Assembly: GCA_024305405.1 (NCBI GenBank)
Contig: JAKNDB010000085.1
Location: forward strand, 1,851,001-1,915,000
Direction: 5' to 3'
Origin: Dirofilaria immitis
Lineage: Eukaryota > Nematoda > Chromadorea > Rhabditida > Onchocercidae
DNA length: 64,000 nt
Shown here: in pieces, positions 50,370 through 61,800 of the stretch
Numbering within the stretch: position 1 is the stretch's first letter
Layout of the letters: each line of letters opens with the position of its first letter
Made by a program: the position numbers and the translations under genes
The notes under the pieces: generated by a model
Database searches by the model: none
What the model saw: only the letters and a program-made list of their open reading frames with translations
Told to the model about the DNA's origin: nothing

Positions 50370-51480
50370 TGCTCATTGCTGACAACGAAATAGCAACTAT
50401 GATAACATATAAGATCCTGCTTAGATATCTAATAACGGGCTGGTTCGTAGTGATACACACCTATTCCAACCGTTGCTGTATGCGAATAATTGATTATGCC
50501 ATACTTCTTCCTGATACGCACATGTCATTCCCTCCACAAAAAAAAAAAAAAAAGAAGACAAAAGAAGACGAAGGAGAAAAAAGAAAAAAAAATAAGCGAT
50601 ACGAATTAATGAAAAAGGTTGATAAAAGGAAATATTAAGAAAACAACCTGTTATTATCAGGTTAAGTTAGTTGGTGGTTTAATCTAATTGCAACGTATAT
50701 ATATAGGTAGGTGTCATCTTCATGATTAACATCTTCATGATTAACCGCCCGACAATTTTTTCGTTATTTTAAAACAAGAGCCACACACAATTCAAGAGCA
50801 GGAGAAGCAACGGTGGCTTTACGAAAGAAAAATTGCAAACGCGATGAAAAGATACAATCTATCAATAGACGTTACGATATCGTTCATATTCTTTGAATTT
50901 TTCAATGTTCGTATTTGGTGTTCTTTTGTATTGCTCATTCGATTCAGCCCTTGTGTAGGCACGATATTGTGTTTATAATATCGTGTAAGCCAACATAGAA
51001 GAAAAATCGGGAGAAATTATTTGATCATAATTAAATTTACAATTCTATTCCATTTTTATCGACTCTTTTTTTTAATCATTTTTTTATTTAAATTTTAATC
51101 AGCAATCAATTTTTTATCAATATATGCAAATCATGTTGAATATTCATTCATAATTATGCAAATTTCAGCTCTGATTTTATATTTTAATAGGTCGATTACG
51201 ATATTTTAATAGTTTGCTTTCTACAAAAGAAGTTGGACGGTCTAATTTACGGAATACATTCTTGACACTACCAACATCCGTGAGGATCAGAGAAAACTAG
51301 GGAGAAAGAAAGCAACACTAACATCCTGCACAAGAAGTGGTGTATCGTTGTAGAAAGTATGATCGACTGACCAGTCCATTTAACCATCAATCCCGTTTTG
51401 CGGGGTTATAGATTATATCAACCATAGAAATGGTTGCTTCCAAATTTAGATGGATAAAAAGTTCAACTTTCTCTACTTCT
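50370..51480. repeat. degenerate members of the AACCAGCC repeat group, with small hairpins
   Basis: GGGCTGGTTCGTAGTG (50437, reverse sense) and ACATCCTGCACAAGAAGTGG ... GACCAGTCC (51330-51380) resemble blocks of copies A-D. Between them lie a hairpin CACGATATT/AATATCGTG (50960-50985) and CAACCATAGAAATGGTTG (51419-51436). No coding region is supported. Confidence 0.35.
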
Positions 51481-51489
51481 CTCTCACTC

Positions 51490-54400
51490 TTCTTGATTCT
51501 CTCCTGCTCTTTTTCCTTTAATGAAAAGATTTCCTTGATTATCTCTGATATGATCAAGACTGACGCAAGAATAAAACTAGTATTTTAATTATGTTTATAA
51601 TTAATTTCTGATTTAAATAAAATGTCAAATTTGAATGAAATTCTTTACGAAATCAAAATTTCAATTATACATTTATGATAAATATACTAATTAATTATTA
51701 TGCATTATTTTGATTTTGAGAACATATAATATTTACCATTTTTTCGAAGAATCTGAATCTAATTGATTTCATCAATAATCGAAAATTCATATCATAACTG
51801 TTTGAACTAATTAAAGTGTCATTAAAAAAATTTACTATTTTATCGTTTATACTAATATTAATTAATTGTTAGATGTCATAATATTTATCAGCTGTTTTTT
51901 AACATAGTTTTGTTTAACATACTGAAATACATTCGCTTTTATCATTACACATTAATGGTGAGGAATTCTGTCCAAAAATTAAATTCTATATCAAATATGA
52001 AATTATTAGGATAACTATCAATAGTAATGCATATTTACTCTGTTGCTTATTAATTAGCAGTAAAAGTAAATTAAATCGAATGATTGTATCAAATATTCAA
52101 TCGCTTAAATATTTCCTTTTTAATTTTATAATACGCAAATTTATTCTCATTTTTATAATTATTATTTTATTCAGTCTGTGCAGGTATGATCGGTCGTATT
52201 ACGTTATTTTAGTGCTTTTTTTTTTGTTGAATCTTTTATTAAATTTATCGAAGCCTAGACTTATACCATGTACATTTTTATACCTCAATTTGAAAAAATT
52301 TTAATGTAATATTTTTCATTAAAACCATTTCTAAAAACTTAATAACATTATTTCATTCATTAATTTTATCCTTTCTTTTATTTTTTCAATTTTTAAAACT
52401 ACTAAATTTTTAAACTTTCCAAATAATAGTTTTTATCATAGTTATCTCTAAGATTTTGCAAATTTATTATGTATATCAATTCTCTTCGTTTTTATCAATT
52501 TAACTGTTAACTTTTGAAAATTATAAATTCATTGATTTATTTTTGTTTTTCATTTCAAATCATTTTTTCTTCCCTCTTTTTCTGTTTTTATTTTTTCCAT
52601 TGATAAAAAACAAAAGTTCAAAAATTTTTTTTCTTCTTTGGAGATTATACAAACATATTTTCCATTGCTAATTATACACTTTCATTTCGAATTTTGCTTA
52701 TTCTTTCTATAAGCATTGAAATTTAAATTTTATTATATAATACTAACATATTCAAACATATTACACTTACCTTCATAAACAAACATTTCATATATTTCTT
52801 TCCACAACAAATGTCAAAATATTAATGCATATTAATGTAATACATAATATTTAAACATATTATATCATTTCATATCATGTAATACATAATATTTAAATAT
52901 GTTATATCATTATCTAACATATATATATTTCTCTTATTTCATTTCACACTTTCGAGATTTCAAATTTCAACATTTATATTCGCTAACTCTAACCAAGTTA
53001 CCATTCGTTTTTTCAACTTTTAAATTAATAATTTTTATTCGTTAAAAAAGTTTTTGAAATTTCTTTGCTAACAATTTTGTTTTAACCATTTGTAAAAACT
53101 ATGACTCAATGCTAATTAAGTTTGAGATTTTAAACTATCTAAAAAAAAGAATGAAACGTACTTTGTGGAGTATTGTTATTGCTATTCATATGAAGTGTAA
53201 AATATCATTATTGATTGACTACTTTTGCACAAACTTTTTTTTTTCGTCAAACTTTGCACAACATTATTAAGAGTATATTTTAGAGTTATGATCGATTTGT
53301 AATTAAATGATCAAGAATTAGATAATGAAATAAATTTATAATTCATACATGAATGAAATTTGTAATAATTATTATATTCAAACATTTTCATATTTTATTT
53401 AATTTTTAATGAATAATAATAATTATTATTTCACATTATATTATATCATTGTATTGTATGATCGATTTATCAAAAAATTATTCAACCATTTTTTATTTTT
53501 ATCATTTTCACATTTTTATTACTTTTTATTAATCAATTCTTTTAACCAATATAACCGAACGTATTTATCCGATCATTTGTTATTATAAAAGATTTAATAA
53601 TTTTCGATCATACCATTACTACTGTTTGCTTATTGAAATATAATTTTGATTGGAAAATTTTCTCAAAGCCTCATTTTGAAAATATTCACATTTTGAAAGC
53701 ATTATTAATTTACAATTGTCATTAGCTGTTTTACAAAAAATTTAACTTTGAAATAGATTAATCAAATGTAGTTTTTTTTTCACTTTTTCTTTCAATCAAA
53801 TTTAACTATTTATTAAAACATGCTTAAAAAAAAATAAATAATGTTGAAGTTTTATCATTCATTAAAGTTGTAATTATTTCGCTTGAAAATTTTAAAATTA
53901 TTACTAATAATATTGCTTATAATCATAATGATTGAGTTTTTAGTTCATTTTTAACTTATATCTTTTGATCCATACTGTACTAATTATGAAATGCGTAATT
54001 TTCATTTAATTCATATTCGATTGGCATGGCTTTTTTTTTAGTTTATCTTTTTTAAAACGATAATTATATGATAAGCTAAATTATTAACAATAAATGATGA
54101 TAAAATAATAATCAACTTTTCAGTCTAAATTTAGTCAGTGTTGAGTTATATTACATTATAATAATAATAATAATAAAATGTATTTTATTACATTTTAATT
54201 TTCATCTAATTCATATTCAATATCATATAATAAAATTACTTGTTTTTGCAGTTTATCGTTATCAGTAATAGTCGTACAATAGTTACTATTTCTTTTTATA
54301 ACTTATCATTATTACTAGTAATAATTACTTTTTAGCTTAAATTTTAACTTATCTCTTTTTGATGTATATATATTGTATGATAATTACAGTACAATTTTCA

Positions 54401-55690
54401 TCTCTCTTATATTTACTTAACATTACAATTTTATTAAATCAAACTATTTAATTTTTTTTTCTCTCATCCTAATTATTTCATCTTTTTTTTCTTTTTGTAG
54501 AAAATAACTATAAATTTATATCCTTAATTATGAGAATCTTTCTTATTAATATACTATTCTCGATATATTTTTTTTTCGACTTCTTACCTTTCATCTTATT
54601 TCAAGACAGGCACTATTTTTTTCTTTTTGATATCATTTATGAATTATATGCTATCTACTTTAACATCATTTATTACATACGCTGAAGAAACACGTATAAA
54701 ATGGATGTTATAACAATATATACGTCATGTGTATACGTCAACTTCAACTTTTCCGTCAAGCATCACTTTTAGCTGATGCACAATGCAGGAAATAGATTAT
54801 ATGGAAGAGGGAGAAAAGAGAAGAAAGGAAAGAAGGAGACATTGAAAGGAACGAAGAACCAAATTATTGTAAAAAGAGAGAGTAATGATAGAAAATGGCT
54901 GAAAGATGGAAGCAGAAAAGATAGTTTACAAAGAGATGAAGAAAAGAAAGAAAAAATCTCGGTAGGAGATAAGAGTGTCGAACGCTGTCAACTGCTTGCT
55001 TCATTCTCGAAGAGGAATGGGCGAGGATTTGTAAATGTGTACGTCTATGCGTGCACGTGTTTACATGTACCTGTGCATGTATGTCTGGTATGCACGTGTA
55101 ATACGTTTATATGTATATATGCGTATAGATGTATATGTATTTTATAGTTTTGATGGGATTTAACATCTCTGTCATTGTAGGCCATCTTTTTTACAAACAT
55201 TTACATTTCGGAATATTCGACGATAATTGGAATGGATCATTTGGAATATTTTCCGAAATGGTCGATTATATAGAATTATTTCTGAAATGATTTTTTAGAT
55301 TTTTTCCTTTTTAGGATATTGCTAAATGTTATGGTATGTAGGCAAAATTAAATTCATAGAGTGTTGCTAAGAATTTTTGAAACTTTTATGCAATTTTTAT
55401 GAATTTTAGTTATTTAATCGGTCGTTTGATATGAACTTTTTGATTCTTTTTTATTTAATTTTGTGTAATCAATAAAAATGAATTTTATACGTTATGATGT
55501 GTATTATTTTTAATAATATCCAATTACAATTATGTCTTCCTATTTCATGCTGTTATCGAGTTACTTCAGCTTCTTTTTTTTTTTTTTTTAAATTTCATCA
55601 TTTGTTTGTATTTCGTTTTCAAATATAAAATACTTGGCTTAGTTTCATTAGATCAAATCCGTTCTAGCATATAAAAACAGATAGATCATC
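51490..55690. other. AT-rich region upstream of dlat-1
   Basis: It is mostly featureless. A Lys/Arg/Glu-rich frame at 54776-55147 (starts MHNAGNRLYGRGRKEKKG) ends in a degenerate TGTAC/TGCACGTGT microsatellite at about 55030-55140. Purine bias explains its composition and I do not call it a gene. Nearer the gene the sequence shows no TATA or initiator that can be assigned with confidence. Confidence 0.35.
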
Positions 55691-55693
55691 GAT

Positions 55694-55706
55694 TGTTTTT
55701 TTTCAG
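55694..55706 (+). promoter_or_regulatory. candidate 3' splice acceptor upstream of dlat-1 ATG (trans-splice or 5'UTR intron)
   Basis: TTGTTTTTTTTCAG is a strong nematode acceptor about 68 bases before the start codon, with no obvious donor close upstream. Nematode genes often receive a spliced leader at such a site. A 5'UTR intron is the alternative. Confidence 0.4.
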
Positions 55707-55773
55707 GTAATTTTCATTGATATTTCAAATTTTGTACGGAAAAATCGCTGCAAAATCGAACAAATATTTTGGA

Positions 55774-55879
55774 TGATGCCTAAAATTTCTTCACGAAATA
55801 TTTCACAGTCGTTACGTTGTTCACGCAATGGATTGCAACTTATATCCGCATCGCGTACTGCTCTTCCGATTGCATTCAT
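55774..55879 (+). CDS. dlat-1: dlat-1 exon 1 (presequence)
   Basis: Starts at ATG near 55774 (a second ATG follows directly) and ends AT|GTATGT in phase 2. Splicing to exon 2 gives Ile then RAASTSQ. Arg and Ser without acidic residues fits a mitochondrial targeting peptide. The start may be off by one base. Confidence 0.7.
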
Positions 55880-58800
55880 GTATGTTCACATTGGAATGTT
55901 TTCATAGCATATTCTGATCTGGAGGATGCAGATGGCAAATTTTGTTGATAATAATTGCGTCTGAATTTATGCAACTGTGGAATCAGTATAAATATTCTTC
56001 GAAATTTCAAATTATTTCTTTCTTTTTTTTAATATGTAAAACAAAGCTTGGTATTTTTATTAGCCACAAAAGAAAAAATTATTTTTCAGACGTGCAGCAT
56101 CTACGTCCCAATTTACACCTCTTTTCGGTATTTCCAACCATTGCATAAATCGTTTTCAGCAAATCCAGAATAGCAATAAGCAGTTGTATCGATTATATAC
56201 TAGCGGTAAGATTTTTTTATGTTGAATTCTCAAAGAAATTTAGATTTTTAAATATTCCTATATAAATAGCTGGACTAGATTTTCAGAAATTTAAAAGAGT
56301 AAAATATGTATGTAATATTAAGATGAAGCTATTGTACTACCAACTTTTTACCCTAAATTAAGGTTTTAAATATATATATTACTATTTCAGGTCTACCGGA
56401 ACACAGATTAATTCAGATGCCAGCTCTTTCGCCAACAATGGAACATGGAACCATTGTTAAGTGGCATAAAGCGGAAGGCGATGAAGTGGAGGAAGGCGAT
56501 TTGATATGTGAAATTGAAACCGATAAATCGGTTATGGCATTTGAAGCATCAGAAGAAGGTGTCTTGGCTAAAATTTTGGCACCTGATGGTACCAAAGGTA
56601 TCGAAATTGGAAAAGTAAGTTTTTGCTTTTTGAATTATTAAAAGAATTTTTAGATTTTTTAATGTTCATATTATTTTTATTGCTTATTTGAATAGAGCTT
56701 TGATCAAATAGAAACGGGAAAAAGTTGAAATTAGAGTATCTTTCTTGGGTGCCTCAAATAGTTGCTTGGTTAGGGATGAAAATAAATTAATATAATTACA
56801 GAGAGTTTAAAAACTGGTTGTGGAAAATAATAATGAATTATCAAACTTTGTAATTTTTTTCTCCTAACTTATTTTCATGTATGAAATACTTTCATCATTA
56901 TTGTAATATTCAATTCCATTCTTTCTTCAGCCAATTTGCGTTTTCGTTGATAAGAAGGAGGATTGTGCTGCTTTCACCAATTTCAAAGTTGATGGTAAGC
57001 TGCGTTATTTTCTCTATAAATAAAATTGCATTTGTATACTATAGCATAAGTGATTACGAATATTCCTAGAAATGAATATGCTAAATAATTTAGAATGTCA
57101 CTGGTTATGTTGAAGTTAGGGAGTTAGAATAGAAATATTTTTGACTGATAAAATATCCCAAAATTTCGAGTGCGTTTTATGAAACAAAACGATTACTGGT
57201 TTTGATTTCTTAGCGTCATACCGTGTTGCGATATTGCAACTGTAAGTCAAACGATAATGATGGTAAATCGGATTTCTTGAAATGGAGTTATACGCCTACC
57301 CTATCGTTAAACTGTTCCCTTAAATCCAATCTCTAATTGATTTTTAGGTGATTGCAATTGCTGAGCTTTATCTTTCTTAACCAAAAAGGTTTTTTATGTG
57401 CATAATTTTCTTTTAAAAATTTCGGCAAATGGATGTCTGACGAATTTTTCAAGATTTTACTTTCGAAGAAGTTATAGCTTGTTCTTTAAATTTTAAAGTA
57501 AAATCGTGAAATTTTTTCTGAAAAATCAAAATGTTTAAAAATAAATTATCAAAAGATTAATTGGAGAATGGGATTTAATGGCTTACTGGATTTCTTATAT
57601 TATCATAGTATTCTTCTGTTCCAGTTTTTCGTATCATTTTATTTAAATCAATTAATTTCAAAATATGAATAAGTTGCGGGTTTGATTAGCAATCTTGACT
57701 TATTTGGTAGAAGTTGTTATTCTTATTGATCTCGAAGTTATAGTGCATGTGAGGTAGAATATATTTGACCGGACTATTTTTATACTATGTAGGAGATCAA
57801 AAAAGTGTTACCGCATACGAAAACAGACGATGAAGTAATCGGTTCCTTCCACTTTTTTTTCATTGCAGAAGCTAATGACTATATGCTTTAAGAAGAAAAT
57901 AAGAAGTGTATTCAACAGGATTAGAGTTTTGATGAAATTCAATAAAAATCTGTAAATTTTTATTTCTTTGCGAGTAACAATTAACAATTTTTGCAGGCAA
58001 ATGAAACAATTAAGGAGTGCAATATACTGTTATCGTTATCTCTCGTGACTTTGTCAGATGAATTTTAATTTAGTGATGATTTTTTGAATAAATCTTCTTG
58101 CCAACGTTTTTGAGTTTGCTTCGTTTCCGCTTGATTAATTTTTCCTAATAATGCACCTGAAATTTTATTTTTATATTTTTTATTGAAACTGTTTTTCATT
58201 GCATATCGAAATTTCTAATCTCTTTGCTCTTTGGTATTAGATACTACTGTCAATTATGTTATAAATTTTTCATATAAGCTTCATCTAAAAATTTTTTTTC
58301 TTTTTGCTTAATCGGTTCTACCAGTTTAATAAAACTTCGGCAGCGCTGAAATACTGTTCGATCTTTAAGAATTTTTTTTGTTGTGCTTCTTAGATCGAGG
58401 CTGCAAAATGCAATATTATCGCCTATTTTGCAGGTTTTTTTGGTTTTCAAAGAAACATTAATAGAAGTACTAAGAAGAAATGAGTTTTGGAGAAGAAAGA
58501 AATCAGAGTAACTCTTAGTTCGCTCAACGCTGTTCAATTTTGTGGTACTTTGAATAACTAAGCAGGTAGCAGATTGCGCTATAGGTTAAATTTGTTAAAC
58601 GTGAAGTTCGTTTTCTCGCTCTTAGTTGTGAAGAAAGATATTGAAATTTCAAAGGTTTCTAATCATATTTAATCGATCCATTCTATGAAGCTCTTAGGAA
58701 TAAAGTTTGCTTGTAAGGCGCAGCAGTATAACTATCATTTTTACGATTGAAATCAATCCGTTATGCTTTTCACAATCCATCCTGCCTTATAAGAAAATGT

Positions 58801-61800
58801 CAAAGAAAGTTGTTTGTAGAAACATAATATTTAATCTAATTTATACCATTTTTATTTACCAATTCTCATTAGAATAAAGATTATCTGACATTTAGTGGTG
58901 ATGGTCCGTTGTCCAGTAGAAATGATTAGAATCGATCTCTCTGAATAATTTATTCCTTTCCAATATTTGATTAGAGTGATGGGTTTTATTGGATCTTTGG
59001 CGATTTATTGTGCATAAAAAATTCATTGCTAAACAAAGTTACAAAACAAACTATTTCAGTTTTTCTAGGTTCTGCGATACTTTGAGAGATTATTTGTGTT
59101 TACAGAAGTTGTTGCAAACTAGTTTTGAATTATAACTTTCTTGAATATTGCCATCTTTTCTGTATTTCCAAATAATTGGTAGTCGAAGATAAGTTTACCT
59201 GTCAATAAAATCAAATTTCTGATTATGAAATTATTCCGCTAAATTATTGACATTGTTAATTTCCCATCTCCTATCTAATTCTCGATCATATAAATGTTGG
59301 TAACAGGTGGCAAGTTGGCTAATGAAACCAACGTAGTAGGTAAAGAGTGTTTAAAAGAGAAGGATTAGGTGAACTGAAATGAATCGTCTGAAATTAAAAC
59401 GGTACGAATTGGTTGGCATTATATGAAAATTTCTTAAATCAAACTTGCATGTTAATTAATGCTTCGTATATAGGTATTTATTCATAGTATAAACAATATT
59501 GATAGTTGAGGATTTCATTTATCTAAAAAGTGCTAGCTAATCTGAAAATTAGTTGAAATTTTCATTTTATATCACTACATTTATAATCAATCCGAAAATT
59601 TCATAATAAAATTTGAAGATGATGAACCAGAAAAGCTTTAAACATCATAATATATATTGATGATAAACGCAACTTGGCCGCTTATTGCTATCAGTGGATA
59701 TATCCTACAAAATTATTATTACTTTAATCATGATAAGAGTAATATTTATCTCATTAGTAGTTATAGTATTCAAAGAAAAACTGATAGATGAAACCGTTCC
59801 ACTATATTGATCTTCGGGAAAATCACGGAAAATTAAGTAAAATTTCAAAAGGAGAAGGTTATTCAAGCGAAGATATTATGTATTATATTGCACAAATTAT
59901 CAGTTTTTTAATTAAATTTGAATACACTGAAATTAGCGGAATATGATAAATTATAGAAGGGAAATATCTCTCAAATATTCCCAGTTGGGATTTTTCATTT
60001 TTATGCTTCCTTTTTTTAGTTCATATATTCGTCTATTGTACACAACTTTTATGATATCATTATTTAAATAATAATGTTTGAACATTTTGACATTTTAATT
60101 AATAATTGATTTTCGAATATTATAGTACATTTAAAAGATTGTAAAATATTTGGCTATTTTTGCAAAAATATTTTTTTGTCATTTTGTATTTCATTTCTCG
60201 TACATTTCTCTATTCAATTTTTTTCTCCCTTAAAATTGAAGTTTTTTTGCATCTGATGGAGAAGTTACAATCATTTTAAATTTAAAGTTGCAATTCTTAA
60301 GTTTGAAGAATCCTGGAAATTATTTTTAAAGGCGAAAGATTCTTGATCATTTCCTATTTAGTATTTTCAAAATTTTATTCAATGATCTGTAGTAAACACA
60401 AATATATCTGTTCCTGTACAGGAATTGTATTTTTTTAGGTGCTCAATATGCAACAACAATTGAAGCCAATAGGATGACTGGACATTATCCAGAACATGTA
60501 GAAGTAGGATTTCCGGCTCTATCACCTACTATGCATACCGGAAAATTAGCCAAGTGGCATAAGCAAGTTGGTGATCGAATCATAGAAGGTGATTTATTGT
60601 GTGAAATTGAAACTGATAAATCAGTGATGGCTTTTGAAACAACCGAAGAAGGATTCCTTGCAAAAATTATCATACCAGAAGGAACACATGGTATACGAAT
60701 TGGTGAGGTAAATTTGTTTCCCGTATAATATATTCAATTAATAAATAAACAGATAATCGGGTAGCAGCAGCAATTACTCAGTCGTGTTTACCATTATTAG
60801 TTTCAGGCTGCAATATTCTAAAATAGTTCCAGGTTTTTAAGCTATCATCTCAAAACATCATAAATTATTTCAACATAGTTATAATTCAAAATTTCATTAG
60901 TTTTTCTTTGGAAACAAACGAACAGACGGGCTTGAGAATCAGGCGAATCATTTTCGTAATAACAATTTTTTTTTTTACAGAAATTTATATCTTTTTTAAA
61001 TTTTCGCTAAAATCAATGAGCAGTATATTTTATCCTTTTTAGCCACTTTGTGTGATCTGCGAAAATAAGGATGATATTTCGGCATTTTCTAATTATGTCC
61101 CGATTGCAGCAGTTATTACAGCTCATTCACCCATAGCAACTACCGGAACATATCCATCCATAGTAGCTACTGCATCTCATCCATCTGTAGTAGATACCAC
61201 AACTCGCCCATCTGTAGTAGATACCGCAGCCCGTTCACCTGAAACTATATCTACATCTGTAGCTCCATCTACAACTTCAGCTTCATCCATCCCAGCTTCT
61301 TTTGCAGTGCCACCTATTTCTGCTCACCCTCGAGCAGGTAATCGTATCGTTGCTACCCCACACGCCCGAAAATTAGCTACTGACCTGGGTATCAATTTGT
61401 CGGTAGGTGAAATCAGTTATTAATTGAGCATAATATGACGCTTGTATAATATGCTTTAACTATATATTGTATATGAGAATGAAAATTATCTATTAATCTT
61501 CTAATTCTTCTGTTTTCCATTTAATTTATTTAATTAAACTCCTATTATTAATAACTTACCATGAAAGTTAACATTTATTCATATTTTATCCTATCTTTTA
61601 CTTCCTCCTTTCCGCTGAATTTTTGATATTTTACTATACTTTCTTTCTTCTCAAAATCTAATACTCTCTTTTTTAATTCCACAATATAATATAATAAAAT
61701 AAAAATAATGTTATATTTCTAATAGATTAATTAAGTGGAATATGTTGATAAGGTAGCAATTATTTACCTTTTTCAGAAGTTATAACTGTTATCAACGAGA

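Larger units (their letters stand above)
56995..60438 (+). other. dlat-1 intron 4 (3.4 kb) with coding-like segments on the minus strand
   Basis: The intron runs from GTAAGC to TTTTTTAG. It is richer in G and C than intergenic DNA here and contains the minus-strand segments listed separately at 58065-58156 and 58259-58345. Confidence 0.8.

Noticed and set aside
50641..50700. GGTTAAGTTAGTTGGTGGTTTAATC considered as an SL1 spliced-leader gene
   Set aside because: It does not match the nematode SL1 leader (GGTTTAATTACCCAAGTTTGAG), and no donor or Sm-site arrangement follows.
54776..55147. 123-codon Lys/Glu/Arg-rich plus-strand frame
   Set aside because: Purine-rich DNA and a degenerate TGTAC/TGCACG repeat account for the composition. 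There is no domain and the initiation context is weak.
57793..57891. Plus-strand stretch [18 protein letters not shown] after TATGTAG in dlat-1 intron 4, considered as an alternative exon
   Set aside because: It does not fit the E2 domain order, and exon 4 joins exon 5 in phase without it.
60485..60673. Minus-strand frame opposite lipoyl domain 2 (and 56413-56595 opposite lipoyl domain 1)
   Set aside because: Shadow of the strongly conserved plus-strand lipoyl domains.
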